In this document: piece after piece, positions 1-9,195 of the stretch
How the letters are laid out: each line of letters starts with the position of its first letter
How positions within the stretch are numbered: the first letter of the stretch is position 1
NCBI GenBank assembly: GCA_045579665.1
Contig: JAZNMO010000176.1
Span: 1 to 28,323, forward strand
Length of the DNA: 28,323 nt
From: COE1 sp045579665
Lineage (GTDB): Bacteria > Bacillota > Clostridia > Lachnospirales > Lachnospiraceae
Reading direction: 5' to 3'
Made by a program: the position numbers and the translations under genes
Notes under the pieces: generated by a model
Told to the model about the DNA's origin: nothing
The model's database searches: none
The model's input: only the letters and a program-made list of their open reading frames with translations

Positions 1-121
1 CTTCTACCTGGAATCGCTCATCTGAATTGATTATATCACACATAACTCTTCTCATGAGTGCAGAGTCATCAACTACCAATATTTTTTTCTTAATTTTTAA
101 GGAATTTCTTGAAATTGTCAT
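1..121 (-). CDS. cheB: CheB methylesterase/response regulator, N-terminus only (cut by window edge)
   Basis: The first 40 codons of a gene that runs off the left edge. The frame opens with ATG at 121 and encodes a response-regulator receiver start: strand beta-1 ILVVDD (residues 14-19) with the two acidic Mg-binding residues D18 and D19, followed by SALMRRVMCDIINSD and RFQVE. The run DDSALMRRVMxDIINSD is typical of CheB receivers, and cheB commonly follows flhG and a PilZ gene in clostridial fla/che operons. CheB removes methyl groups from chemoreceptors once phosphorylated by CheA. The gene lies 8 bases after the PilZ stop, with a purine-rich AAAAGG ribosome site overlapping the end of that gene. 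Only the start of the receiver is visible, so the methylesterase domain is inferred; another receiver protein cannot be excluded. Confidence 0.75.
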   Translation of the reverse strand, partial: MTISRNSLKIKKKILVVDDSALMRRVMCDIINSDERFQVE

Positions 122-129
122 ACTTTTAT

Positions 130-897
130 TCAACCTTTTCCGTTTTTTCTAATTTTACGTTCCTCATCGAAGATATATTTAATGATTTCTTCGCGTGTTG
201 TAGCATCGATTGCCAGGAACTTTACACGTGTCTCATATTCACCGTTTTTACGGGTCATCTCCTTTGATGACACCACTCTTGCTGCCATTCTGAAGGTTCT
301 CTTCTTATCCTCTATCGGAAGTCTGAATCTTAGATATACCAAATCACCTGTCTGATACTCCTGCTTTGATACCACACGAAGGCCGCCGCCGCTGATATCT
401 ACGATAATGCCTGCATCCATATTGGTATCTGAAACCAAATGTTCAAGTCCCTTGCATATCGTATCGGCTTCCTCCTTGCTAATCACCCTTACACCGGCTT
501 CCAATACACAGTTAAAGCGATAGTATTCACGTCTTTGGTATTTACGCAAATCGCTGATTACCTCTGTGACTAATACATAGTTGTTTTGAAGCTTCTGCCT
601 GTCAAGAATACGCACATTCGCCTGTACCATTCCTGCCTTCGAAAAGAAGCATACGTCATACTCACCATCTACAGGAAGCAATACCAGCTTGGTCTTATCC
701 ATCGGCATGGCAAGTAATACCTTGCCATCCTCCTGAATATCAAACACCTCTGACTGATAAGTTCTGATTCCCTGTGTTCCGTCAGGAAGCATTACCTCCT
801 CAACAGACCTCATTTCCAGCTTATCTCCCGGTGTGATATACCTTGCAATCATGTTTTCCTCCTGTGCGGTGCGTTTTAGTAAGCTGCCTATACCCAT
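130..897 (-). CDS. PilZ-domain c-di-GMP-binding protein (YcgR/DgrA-like flagellar brake)
   Basis: A 255-residue soluble protein with an N-terminal YcgR-like beta domain (about residues 20-110) and a C-terminal PilZ domain (about 118-250). Both c-di-GMP signature elements are intact: RxxxR at R123-R127 (in QRREYYRF) and DxSxxG at D167-S169-G172 (DISGGG). Proteins of this layout slow or stop the flagellar motor or alter its bias when c-di-GMP is high, and their place at the end of the export/placement block fits. The start is uncertain: ATG at 897 has AGAGGG upstream, but ATG at 852 (Met16) has a stronger AGGAGG five bases upstream and would remove a short N-terminal extension. Cotranscribed with flhG (18-base gap) and cheB. 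Confidence 0.9.
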   Translation of the reverse strand: MGIGSLLKRTAQEENMIARYITPGDKLEMRSVEEVMLPDGTQGIRTYQSEVFDIQEDGKVLLAMPMDKTKLVLLPVDGEYDVCFFSKAGMVQANVRILDRQKLQNNYVLVTEVISDLRKYQRREYYRFNCVLEAGVRVISKEEADTICKGLEHLVSDTNMDAGIIVDISGGGLRVVSKQEYQTGDLVYLRFRLPIEDKKRTFRMAARVVSSKEMTRKNGEYETRVKFLAIDATTREEIIKYIFDEERKIRKNGKG

Positions 898-915
898 ATA
901 TCATCCCTCTTTTCT

Positions 916-1800
916 TTAACCCATTTTCTTATTACCCGCTACGATATGCGAGAAAAATGCCGCCATTCCTCTCTTGGATAAAGATTTATCATACTCCTTA
1001 TCCATCAATGCGTATGCCATTTTTTCAAATGCCTTGGTAGACTTTGCAGTTGGGCTCTGCATACTCACAGGCATCTGCTGCATCACCGCATTGGAAAGAT
1101 GCGAGTCATTTGGAATTGCCCCAAGGAAGGAAACAGGAAGCTTGAGATAACGATTCACAACACTGCTTAATTTGTTGTACATCAGCTCCCCCTCAGCCTC
1201 ATTCTCCACCTTATTGGCAATTACCTTAATCTTGGAATCCTCTCTGGAGAATCTTGGATGCGTATTTAATGCTTTTAGAAGCGAGTACGAATCCGTGATA
1301 GAGGTCGGCTCCGGTGTTGCCACCACCAAAATCTCACCACTTGCTACCAAAAAGTCCAAAACCGCATCCGAAATGCCTGCCCCTGTATCAATAATAATCA
1401 CATCTGCAATGGCATCCAGCTTTGCGAGATTCTGAATAATATAGCTTAAATAGTCCTTACCCAGATTCGACATACCTGCGATTCCCGAACCACCTGAGAT
1501 AAATCCGATATCCATCGGTCCCCAGGTAATAATATCCGTAATACTCTTTCCCTGATATATCAGGTCACATAGATTATGCTTTGGAACCGCACCAAACATA
1601 ATTTCTATGTTTGCCAAGCCAAAGTCTGCATCTAAAATGATGACACGCTGTCCCATTTTCTTAAACTGGCATGCCAGATTAATCGACACATTTGACTTTC
1701 CTACGCCACCCTTTCCGCTTGTTACTGTAATAATACGTGCAAGAGGTCTTTGTACCGGATTCATTTTAATTACATTTCTGAGCTGTTCTGCCTGATCCAT
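916..1800 (-). CDS. flhG: FlhG (YlxH/FleN) MinD-type ATPase controlling flagellar number
   Basis: A 294-residue P-loop ATPase of the MinD/ParA group. The start at 1800 is chosen over an upstream in-frame ATG because AAAGGGGTG precedes it and the protein then begins with MDQAEQLR, the conserved DQAxxLR element by which FlhG stimulates the FlhF GTPase. Deviant Walker A is KGGVGKS (residues 30-36), followed by DADFGLANIE and the IIDTGAGI switch typical of FlhG. A C-terminal amphipathic segment (AFFSHIVAGNKKMG region) would serve for membrane binding. FlhG works with FlhF to set flagellar number and position. It follows flhF by 19 bases. Confidence 0.95.
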   Translation of the reverse strand: MDQAEQLRNVIKMNPVQRPLARIITVTSGKGGVGKSNVSINLACQFKKMGQRVIILDADFGLANIEIMFGAVPKHNLCDLIYQGKSITDIITWGPMDIGFISGGSGIAGMSNLGKDYLSYIIQNLAKLDAIADVIIIDTGAGISDAVLDFLVASGEILVVATPEPTSITDSYSLLKALNTHPRFSREDSKIKVIANKVENEAEGELMYNKLSSVVNRYLKLPVSFLGAIPNDSHLSNAVMQQMPVSMQSPTAKSTKAFEKMAYALMDKEYDKSLSKRGMAAFFSHIVAGNKKMG

Positions 1801-1819
1801 ATCTAACACCCCTTTCTGA

Positions 1820-3256
1820 TTATCTCTTACCGCCAAGCAACTGCTTAACCGTTGCCTGTGGGTTGAAATACTCAATATCATCAGGAACATTCTGTCCACA
1901 GGTTACATAGGATAGGGCTGCTCCGGTATATAGCTTCAAGTTGTAAATATTTCCAAGTGTTGATGTCTCATCCAGCTTCGTAAAGATTAACTTGTAATCT
2001 ACAAGCTCCTTATAGGTATCAGCAATCTTCATCAAATCACGATACTTTGTAGATGCTGAAAGTACTAAGAAAATCTCCTTTGGCGCCTGAGTCTCTACCG
2101 ATGTAATCAGCTCGCTCATGCTCTCTCTCTGAGCTTCGTTATTTGGAGAATGTCCCGTCGTATCAACAATAATATAATCATAGTCATTAAAATCAGCGAT
2201 TGCCGATGTAATCTCCTGTGCAGAATACACTACTCTGAATGGAACCTCTAAAATATTGGCATAGGTTCTAAGCTGCTCTGCCGCTGCAATTCTGTAAGTA
2301 TCTGCTGTAAGAAGTGCTACCTTTTTCTTCTGCTCAATTCTGAAGGTTGATGCAATCTTAGCAATGGTCGTTGTCTTACCTACACCTGTAGGTCCTACAA
2401 AGAAAATTACCTTTGGCCCCTCCTTTGCAGGCTCAATGACATGTGCCTTACCAAGCTTTAAAATCATTCTCTGATAAATCTCTGAAAGCATGTAGTCAAG
2501 TGTTACATCCGGCTTACAGCTCTTCTCGATTTCATCAATGATTTCATTGGCATACTTCTCATGTACCTCATTGTCAATCATCTTATTATAGAGAAGTCTA
2601 AGGAAGTTCATTCTGGTCTGCTCTTCCTCTGCTTTCTGCTTTTCCTCTTCCTTTGACTGCTCTGCCGCAGCCTTTTCCTCCTGCTGGGAAAGCTGCTTCT
2701 CAAGAAGCGACTGTAAGGTATCCAGCTTCTTCTCTAACACATTACCTGTAGGTACCTCTGTCAAAGGATTTTCCAAGGGATTCTCTCTTAGAGAATCCTT
2801 TAACTCCTCTGCAATGGCTTTTTCTTTTGTCTGCACCTTATTCGCCGGCTTTGCCTGTGGCTGCTTCTTTGCTTCAGGCGGGAATGCCGCTAATACCTCT
2901 GCCACTGTTTGTCCCATTGCTCTTGCTTCCTGCAATACCGGTGCATCCGCAAGCTCTAATTCTGCTTCCTTTGGCTGCTTCATCGGAATAATCTTTCCCT
3001 GTCCTACAGCCATATCCACAGAAGCTGTTGTCTTTGCAGCTGCGGACTGTGTTGCCGCCTGTGCTGCAAAGCCATATCTTTCATTTTCTTCTTCCTTTGC
3101 TACTGTTACTTCCACCTTACTTCCCATGAAGATACCAAGCAGTCCCTTTGCTTTGACTGTCTTAACGTTCATCTCCACGATTCCTTCACCTAATTCTTTT
3201 TTTGCACTCTCCAGCGCTTCCTCTTTTGTTCTTCCTTGAAATTTCTTAATAATCAT
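1820..3256 (-). CDS. flhF: FlhF, SRP-type GTPase for flagellar placement
   Basis: A 478-residue SRP-family GTPase. Residues 1-60 form the conserved B domain (starts MIIKKFQGRTKEEALE). Residues about 65-215 are a low-complexity Ala/Gln/Lys/Glu-rich linker. The N domain and G domain follow from about 215. G motifs: GPTGVGKTT (288-296), LLTADTYRIAAAEQL (316-329) and TKLDE (426-430). The G3 motif reads DTTGHS (365-370) where most SRP GTPases have DTAGR. FlhF helps place the MS-ring protein FliF and sets where flagella form; its GTPase is activated by the FlhG N-terminus, encoded just downstream. The start ATG shares one base with the flhA stop, so the two are likely translationally coupled. Confidence 0.96.
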   Translation of the reverse strand: MIIKKFQGRTKEEALESAKKELGEGIVEMNVKTVKAKGLLGIFMGSKVEVTVAKEEENERYGFAAQAATQSAAAKTTASVDMAVGQGKIIPMKQPKEAELELADAPVLQEARAMGQTVAEVLAAFPPEAKKQPQAKPANKVQTKEKAIAEELKDSLRENPLENPLTEVPTGNVLEKKLDTLQSLLEKQLSQQEEKAAAEQSKEEEKQKAEEEQTRMNFLRLLYNKMIDNEVHEKYANEIIDEIEKSCKPDVTLDYMLSEIYQRMILKLGKAHVIEPAKEGPKVIFFVGPTGVGKTTTIAKIASTFRIEQKKKVALLTADTYRIAAAEQLRTYANILEVPFRVVYSAQEITSAIADFNDYDYIIVDTTGHSPNNEAQRESMSELITSVETQAPKEIFLVLSASTKYRDLMKIADTYKELVDYKLIFTKLDETSTLGNIYNLKLYTGAALSYVTCGQNVPDDIEYFNPQATVKQLLGGKR

Positions 3257-5289
3257 TATGCCGTCACCATTCCCACTGATTGTAATACTACGTTTGCGTC
3301 AATTTCATTATAAGACACTACTATGAGGTCTTTATAATAATCCTCCGTCAATTGCTTGAAATAGGTTCTCACAATTGGCGCTGTGATAATAATCGGATTC
3401 TTGCCAAGCTTTTCTAGCTTAGAAACCTCCGTTTCGACAGATGCGATAATCTGCTTTGTCTTGTCCGGGTCGAGAGTTAAGTATGCGCCCTGCTCCGTCT
3501 GCTTTACACTTCCCATAATCTCCTGCTCCAGCTTCGGGTCCAAGGTTACAACACTTGCCGTCTCATTCATCGGAAAATACTTATTAGATATCGCCCTTTT
3601 CAGGCTCTGTCGCACATATTCTGTCAGGATATCCGTATCCCTTGTTGTTGTGGCTCTGTCAGCCAGCGTTTCAAAGATGGAAACAAGGTCTCTGACGGAT
3701 ATTCCTTCCTTTAAGAGATTCTGCAATACCTTTTGGATATCGCCAAGGCCAAGAAGCTTTGGAATAAGCTCGTCCACCAATGCCGGATGTGCTTCCTTGA
3801 CATTGTTGACAAGATTCTGCACATCCTGTCTTGTCAGAAGGTCTGCAAGATACTGTCTGATAATCTCGGTCAAATGAGTTGCGATAATAGATGGCGGGTC
3901 TACTACGGTGTAGCCAACGCTCTCTGCACGCTCTCTCTGGCTCTCTGTAATCCAGATGGCCGGTAGATGGAAGGATGGTTCAAAGGTTGGAATACCTGAG
4001 ATTTCCTCCTCTACAAAGCCCGGATTCATCGCCATATAATGGTCAAACAGGATTTCTCCCTCACTAACCTGTATGCCCTTTATCTTAATAATGTACTGAT
4101 TCGGATTTAACTGAATATTATCTCGTAATCGGATAATCGGAACTACCGTACCAAGCTCTAAGGCTATCTGCCTACGAATCATTACCACTCGGTCAAGTAA
4201 GTCACCACCCTGATTTACATCAGCCAGTGGAATGATACCGTAACCAAACTCTAACTCGATCGGGTCAACCTGTAATAATGAGTTGACATTTTCCGGTCTT
4301 CTGATTTCGTCTGCGCTTTCCTCGTCCATATCCACCGCACTTTCTATCTGTGCTTCCTCTATCGTATTGGCAATCACTCTTCCACATACAATGAAGATTG
4401 CACCAAGTGGAAGGAAAATCAGATTATTCAATGGTGTTACCACACCTAATGCAACAATGGTTGCGCCTACCAGATACATAACCTTTGGAAGTCCAAAGAG
4501 CTGTTTGACTAATACAGAACCAAAATCTGCATCCTTTGAGCCCTTCGTTACCAGAATACCTGTGGAAAGAGATATCAATAACGAAGGAATCTGGCTTACC
4601 AGACCATCACCGATGGTAAGGATTACATACTTATCAAGAGCTGCACCAAAGTCCATTCCACGGCTAATCATACCCATGCACAAGCCGCCTACGATATTGA
4701 TGACTGTAATAATAAGACCTGCTACCGCATCTCCCTTAACGTACTTCACAGCACCATCCATGGAACCAAAGAAGCTTGCTTCCTGTTGAAGCTTTTCTCT
4801 TCGCTCCTTTGCCTGCTGGTCATTAATAGCTCCTGTATTTAAGTCTGCATCAATGGCCATCTGCTTACCAGGCATCGCATCCAAGGTGAATCTTGCCGTT
4901 ACCTCAGCTACTCGCTCAGAACCTTTATTGATAACGATGAACTGAATCAGAATCAAAATAGTAAATACGATGGTTCCGATTACCAAATCACCGCCGCCTA
5001 CGAATTCACCAAAGGTTGCTACAACGTTACCAGGATCTCCTGTTGATAAAATCAAACGGGTTGATGATACGTTCAATGCAATTCTAAAAATCGTTGTGAA
5101 CAAAAGAATGGTCGGATAGAATGACAAATCCAAAACCTCTTTTGTAAACATGGTGGTGAACATGATTGTAAATGCAACCGCTATATTCACCGCAAGCAGG
5201 ATATCCAACAGCAAGCTGTTAATCGGTACAATTAACATTACAAACGCTGCCAGGATATACAACGCAACTCCTATGTCTGCCTTCTTCAT
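3256..5289 (-). CDS. flhA: FlhA, flagellar export gate protein
   Basis: A 677-residue integral membrane protein, normal length for the family. Residues 1-310 hold about eight hydrophobic segments with the family signature region RFTLDAMPGKQMAID (133-147) and the conserved cytoplasmic loop DQQAKERREKLQQEASFFGSMDGA (157-180). Residues about 330-677 form the cytoplasmic ring domain that receives chaperone-substrate complexes. FlhA uses proton motive force to drive export, in a complex with FliPQR and FlhB. It follows flhB after 19 bases and its stop overlaps the flhF start. Confidence 0.97.
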   Translation of the reverse strand: MKKADIGVALYILAAFVMLIVPINSLLLDILLAVNIAVAFTIMFTTMFTKEVLDLSFYPTILLFTTIFRIALNVSSTRLILSTGDPGNVVATFGEFVGGGDLVIGTIVFTILILIQFIVINKGSERVAEVTARFTLDAMPGKQMAIDADLNTGAINDQQAKERREKLQQEASFFGSMDGAVKYVKGDAVAGLIITVINIVGGLCMGMISRGMDFGAALDKYVILTIGDGLVSQIPSLLISLSTGILVTKGSKDADFGSVLVKQLFGLPKVMYLVGATIVALGVVTPLNNLIFLPLGAIFIVCGRVIANTIEEAQIESAVDMDEESADEIRRPENVNSLLQVDPIELEFGYGIIPLADVNQGGDLLDRVVMIRRQIALELGTVVPIIRLRDNIQLNPNQYIIKIKGIQVSEGEILFDHYMAMNPGFVEEEISGIPTFEPSFHLPAIWITESQRERAESVGYTVVDPPSIIATHLTEIIRQYLADLLTRQDVQNLVNNVKEAHPALVDELIPKLLGLGDIQKVLQNLLKEGISVRDLVSIFETLADRATTTRDTDILTEYVRQSLKRAISNKYFPMNETASVVTLDPKLEQEIMGSVKQTEQGAYLTLDPDKTKQIIASVETEVSKLEKLGKNPIIITAPIVRTYFKQLTEDYYKDLIVVSYNEIDANVVLQSVGMVTA

Positions 5290-5308
5290 GTGTTACTCCC
5301 CCTTCAAG

Positions 5309-6421
5309 CTACATTTTCCCCTGCATTTTGTATACCATTGCCAGAACCTCTGCCACCGCCTGATACAGCTCCGGCGGTACCTCCTGACCTATCTCTACAT
5401 TGGCATACAGCATTCTCGCCAATGGCTTGTTTTCTACAATTTCTATCTTATTCTCTCTGGCAACCGCCTTAATCTTCTGTGCCAGATAATCCGCACCCTT
5501 TGCTACTACGATTGGCGCAGCATTCTCCTCAGGGGAATACTTAATCGCCACCGCAAAGTGCGTCGGGTTTGTGATGACTACATCCGCCTTGGTCAAATCC
5601 TGCATCATTCTTCTTTGAGATACCTCTCTCATCTTCTGCCTGATTTTACCCTTAATCTGCGGGTCTCCTTCTGCATTTTTATATTCATCCTTTACTTCCT
5701 GCTTTGTCATCTTAATTTCCTGATTAAACTTATACTTCTGATAAGCAAAATCCGCAAATGCAATAACCAGAAAGAAAAGGGATACTTTCAATCCTACATT
5801 GATTACGACATCTCCAATTAAGGCAATTGCCTGTGTCAGCGGAATATCGTAAAGGTTAAATAAATAACCACTCTTATCCTTGATTTCATCATATACAACA
5901 TATGTAATCAGAATAATTTTAAAAATCGACTTTACCAGCTCCATAACCTTTTCTGCCGAGAAAAGTCTTTTCATTCCCGATATGGGATTCAATTTGTTAA
6001 ACTTAGGCTGTAGGGGCTTTGTTGATACCTTAAACTTAAACTGCATCATATTTACCCCAAATGCAATGACAATACCAATTGCAAAGAACGGCAGAACCAA
6101 AATAAGCATATCTACCATTACACCACGGAATAAAATTCCGTATTGCTCCACGAGAGTAAATCCCTCATACCTGGTTGCAAGACGCGGCATCTTTTCATAC
6201 ACCGTACCAAACAACCCCATAAATCGTTCCCCCATGCTTCCCACCCAGAACTTCAGGATAAGAAACAGCATAATCAATTCAACACCACTGGAAAGCTCCT
6301 TACTTTTGGCAACCTTACCATCCTTACGGGTGTCCTCCTTCTTTTTGGCGGTAGGCTCTTCTGTCTTCTCACCGCCGGGTCCTTCCTTTGCGAAGAACTG
6401 CAAGTCTAACTCTAAAATCAC
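5309..6421 (-). CDS. flhB: FlhB, export switch protein with NPTH autocleavage motif
   Basis: A 370-residue export-gate protein. It opens with DLQFFA, common in Gram-positive FlhB, then a charged stretch, four hydrophobic segments (about 47-62, 100-125, 160-180, 195-225) and a cytoplasmic domain. The autocleavage motif NPTH is intact at 285-288. FlhB switches export from rod/hook to filament substrates, working with FliK, the length ruler encoded further up this operon. Its ATG lies inside the end of fliR (4-base overlap), indicating translational coupling. Confidence 0.97.
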   Translation of the reverse strand: MILELDLQFFAKEGPGGEKTEEPTAKKKEDTRKDGKVAKSKELSSGVELIMLFLILKFWVGSMGERFMGLFGTVYEKMPRLATRYEGFTLVEQYGILFRGVMVDMLILVLPFFAIGIVIAFGVNMMQFKFKVSTKPLQPKFNKLNPISGMKRLFSAEKVMELVKSIFKIILITYVVYDEIKDKSGYLFNLYDIPLTQAIALIGDVVINVGLKVSLFFLVIAFADFAYQKYKFNQEIKMTKQEVKDEYKNAEGDPQIKGKIRQKMREVSQRRMMQDLTKADVVITNPTHFAVAIKYSPEENAAPIVVAKGADYLAQKIKAVARENKIEIVENKPLARMLYANVEIGQEVPPELYQAVAEVLAMVYKMQGKM

Positions 6422-7200
6422 ATCATGCCCTCCACAACAGAAACCATCATTTGCTGCATCTGTGTTGTGATGAAATCACAAATACTTGGCAGCATTCCTA
6501 TTACTACAAATAAAACAACCAGACCGGCCAGAAGCTTTAACTGAATACCAACAGAAAACATATTCATCTGTGGTGCCAGCTTTGCCAAAAGACCAAGCAC
6601 GATATTCATCAGAGTAATACATGCAAATACCGGAAGGCAGATACGAAAACCTATGATAATATAATCTGCCAAAAACTCCACTACCGAGCTAAGCAGCGAA
6701 TCCATCTTGAATATCGCCCCACTAATCGGTATCAGGGTAAAGGTCTCTATCAATGCCGTAATCAAAAATCTGTGTAAGCCCGTTACCAGCATAATCAGCA
6801 TGGTTCCGTACTGAAGTAATGCGCCCGTTGCCGATGTCTGCTGATTTGTTGTCGGATCAAAGATATTTGACATCGACAAGCCAATCTCCATATCTATAAT
6901 TCTTCCTGCAAAAACAACAATGGAAGTACACATCTGGGCACTAAAACCAATCAGCAGGCCCACCGCTACTTCCTTCGCTACGATAACACTATAACCTAAT
7001 ACTGTATTGTATTGGGGATATATGTGTGGTTGAGTAAAGTCGTACACTAAGTAAGCCACGAACACACTTAATCCAATTTTTACTGTACCGGGTACTCCTC
7101 TTTGACTAAAGAAGGGTGCCACAAATACAAAGGTTGCTACTCTTACGAGTATTAACAGGAAATATTCCAATTCCTGTACCGAAAAAGATAAGTCTATCAT
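6418..7200 (-). CDS. fliR: FliR, flagellar export gate membrane protein
   Basis: A 260-residue, highly hydrophobic protein with about six membrane segments. Recognisable FliR features are the N-terminal region around FLLILVRVATFVFVAPFF, the KIGLSVFVAYLV stretch, and the conserved LLIGFSAQMCTSIVVFAGRIIDMEIGLS block around residues 80-110. FliR forms the helical FliPQR export channel with FliP and FliQ. It follows fliQ by 24 bases with a GGAG ribosome site in the gap and overlaps flhB by 4 bases. Confidence 0.96.
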   Translation of the reverse strand: MIDLSFSVQELEYFLLILVRVATFVFVAPFFSQRGVPGTVKIGLSVFVAYLVYDFTQPHIYPQYNTVLGYSVIVAKEVAVGLLIGFSAQMCTSIVVFAGRIIDMEIGLSMSNIFDPTTNQQTSATGALLQYGTMLIMLVTGLHRFLITALIETFTLIPISGAIFKMDSLLSSVVEFLADYIIIGFRICLPVFACITLMNIVLGLLAKLAPQMNMFSVGIQLKLLAGLVVLFVVIGMLPSICDFITTQMQQMMVSVVEGMM

Positions 7201-7224
7201 GTCAGCCTCAAAAGCTCCTTTTCG

Positions 7225-7494
7225 TTAGCGAATATATACCGCAAAATTCTGCCACAAATCCTGCGCAAAGGTTGCCATCTCATTTAACATCCAGTTTCCT
7301 ACAAACATCAGTGTTACGAAGATACCAACCACCTTAGGAACAAAGGTTAAGGTCTGCTCCTGAATCGATGTTACAGTCTGAAAGATACTGACCAGCAAAC
7401 CGATTAATAATGATACTATCAGAGGCGGTGCTGCTATTTTTAATACCAGAAACAGTCCGTTTCTCATAATTTCTACTGCTGTATCTACTGTCAT
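7225..7494 (-). CDS. fliQ: FliQ, flagellar export gate membrane protein
   Basis: An 89-residue protein with two long hydrophobic hairpin helices (about 13-38 and 50-72), the usual size and layout of FliQ. The conserved VSLLIGLLVSIFQTVTSIQEQTL block, which lines the export channel, is clear. An in-frame ATG at 7494 is preceded by GGAGG nine bases upstream; the ribosome site begins at the fliP stop, so translation is probably coupled. Acts with FliP and FliR. Confidence 0.96.
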   Translation of the reverse strand: MTVDTAVEIMRNGLFLVLKIAAPPLIVSLLIGLLVSIFQTVTSIQEQTLTFVPKVVGIFVTLMFVGNWMLNEMATFAQDLWQNFAVYIR

Positions 7495-7512
7495 CCAAGT
7501 CTACCTCCTACG

Positions 7513-8406
7513 CTACAAAAATGTCTGTACCAGATATACAATGACCAGATTCCATCCGTCTGCCAGTACAAAGAGCAAAATCTTAAACGGCATGGAAATC
7601 GTTGTTGGCGGTAACATCATCATACCCATACTCATAAGCACCGAAGATACTACCATGTCTATTACAATGAATGGAACATAAATAACAAATCCCATAACAA
7701 AGGCTTTTCTAAGCTCTCCGATAATGAATGCCGGAATCAGTACTGTATTTGGTACATCTTCACGAATCTCCCCATCCCATTCAATTCCTGCAATATCCAT
7801 AAAGGTATAGATATCATTTCTTTCTGCCTGCTCGAACATAAACTCTCGAAGCGGGTCCATTGCCAACTCAAACGCTTCCTCCATCTCAATCTCCCCTGCG
7901 TCAAAGGGAACAACCGCTTCATCATATATCTGCGTAAATATCGGCTGCATAATAAAGAAGGTAAGAAACAGTGCAATTGCAATCAACACGTTATTAGGAG
8001 GTGCTGATGACGTATTCAGCGCGCTTCTTGTGAAGCTTAGCACGATGATGATTCGTGTAAAGGATGTCAGCATAATCAGTAGGATTGGAATCAATGCGAT
8101 TGCCGTAAGAACAATCATGATTCTTAAACTGCCTGCCAGCTCTCCGTTTCCATCATCATATGTAATCGTAAGATTATTTGCGATATTCAATTCCTTCAAA
8201 TCCTCTGCAGTTTCAGCACTGCCTGAGGGATTAATATAGGTTCTGTTCTCCTCAACCGTCCCTTCGTTAGAAAGTACGGAATCAGCAAGAACCTGGTCAT
8301 CATAGGTCGCATGTACCGTCATGGTATCTGCTACAAGCAATACAAGCACCATTACCACTAAGGATATCAGCTTGCGGATGCTGCCTTTATAAATCAAGTT
8401 TTTCAT
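7513..8406 (-). CDS. fliP: FliP, flagellar export gate protein with cleavable signal peptide
   Basis: A 297-residue protein, longer than many FliP proteins. Residues 1-33 look like a cleavable signal peptide (positive start, hydrophobic VVMVLVLLVA core, VHA site). A polar segment (34-92) precedes the first membrane helix. Both family signatures are present: TSFTRIIIVLSFTRSALNT (114-132, with PPNNVLIAIALFLTFF after it) and the C-terminal block from GFVIYVPFIVIDMVVSSVL through MMMLPPTTISMPFKI (239-276). Between the two membrane pairs is a long acidic external loop (about 165-222). FliP nucleates assembly of the FliPQR channel. Nine bases separate it from fliO. Confidence 0.96.
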   Translation of the reverse strand: MKNLIYKGSIRKLISLVVMVLVLLVADTMTVHATYDDQVLADSVLSNEGTVEENRTYINPSGSAETAEDLKELNIANNLTITYDDGNGELAGSLRIMIVLTAIALIPILLIMLTSFTRIIIVLSFTRSALNTSSAPPNNVLIAIALFLTFFIMQPIFTQIYDEAVVPFDAGEIEMEEAFELAMDPLREFMFEQAERNDIYTFMDIAGIEWDGEIREDVPNTVLIPAFIIGELRKAFVMGFVIYVPFIVIDMVVSSVLMSMGMMMLPPTTISMPFKILLFVLADGWNLVIVYLVQTFL

Positions 8407-8415
8407 AAATTTCGC

Positions 8416-8781
8416 CTACTTCTTGTGTATACTATTTTTTGCCTTGTCCAAAATTTCTTTAAAACTCACCGGCATTCCGGTTTCCGATTCCCTAACCGTA
8501 ATATCTTCCTTGCTAAGCTCCCCTAGTACCGTAACTGTATCCTTACAGACCACAAGGGAATAATACTTCTCACCAATCTTAACGATTTGGATAAATTTGT
8601 TTGGAGATAACTTATAGGTCTCTATCGTTTTAATATTGGAGCCTGCCTGGCTTTGCCCCTGCACTCTCGCAATGAATACGGTAGAGAAATAAGTTAACCC
8701 CAAAACAAACAGGAAAATCAATATTACCGTAATGAATTGTACTATGGAGTCAAAACGATTCGATGCTGTCAATAAAATCAT
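8416..8781 (-). CDS. fliO: FliO/FliZ-like flagellar biosynthesis protein
   Basis: A 121-residue protein with one membrane helix (about 14-38: FITVILIFLFVLGLTYFSTVFIA) and a cytoplasmic domain containing the FliO-like pattern IKTIETYKLSPNKFIQIVKIGEKYYSL, in which FliO proteins set a short beta domain after the helix. FliO assists assembly of the FliP ring. Sequence conservation in the family is low; the placement directly before fliP supports the call. The ATG at 8781 is preceded by AGAAGGG. Without the neighbours the name would be less certain. Confidence 0.88.
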   Translation of the reverse strand: MILLTASNRFDSIVQFITVILIFLFVLGLTYFSTVFIARVQGQSQAGSNIKTIETYKLSPNKFIQIVKIGEKYYSLVVCKDTVTVLGELSKEDITVRESETGMPVSFKEILDKAKNSIHKK

Positions 8782-8812
8782 TACTGTAACCCTTCTTCTA
8801 TCCTAATTCTAA

Positions 8813-9175
8813 CTATCCAATAACCTTCTTCACTGCTTCCAATACTCTTTCCGCCTGGAAAGGCTTTACAATGAAGTCCTTTGCACCTGACTGGATGGCT
8901 TCGATAACCATCGCCTGCTGGCCCATTGCCGAGCACATGATAACATTTGCCCCACCGTCTGCTGCCTTGATTGCTTTCAACGCCTGAATACCATCCATCT
9001 CCGGCATTGTAATATCCATCAAAGTAAGATCAGGTGATACCTCCTTATACTTATCTACTGCTATCTTTCCGTTCTCAGCCTCAGCAGCAACTTCATATCC
9101 ATTCTTCGTTAAGATGTCCTTAATCATCATTCTCATAAATGCTGCGTCATCTACGATAAGAACTCTCTTTGCCAT
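8813..9175 (-). CDS. cheY: CheY, chemotaxis response regulator
   Basis: A 120-residue single-domain receiver. The catalytic set is complete: acidic pair D9-D10, phosphoacceptor D54 (in LTLMDITMPEMDG), the switch hydroxyl S82 (in IMCSAMG) and K104 (in DFIVKPF). Phe101 occupies the place of the rotameric Tyr of enteric CheY. Phosphorylated CheY binds the N-terminal peptides of FliM and FliY, both encoded immediately upstream, and changes rotation; FliY would remove the phosphate. Position between fliY and fliO matches Bacillus-type fla/che operons. Confidence 0.96.
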   Translation of the reverse strand: MAKRVLIVDDAAFMRMMIKDILTKNGYEVAAEAENGKIAVDKYKEVSPDLTLMDITMPEMDGIQALKAIKAADGGANVIMCSAMGQQAMVIEAIQSGAKDFIVKPFQAERVLEAVKKVIG

Positions 9176-9195
9176 TTATTCTCTCTCCTCTCAGG

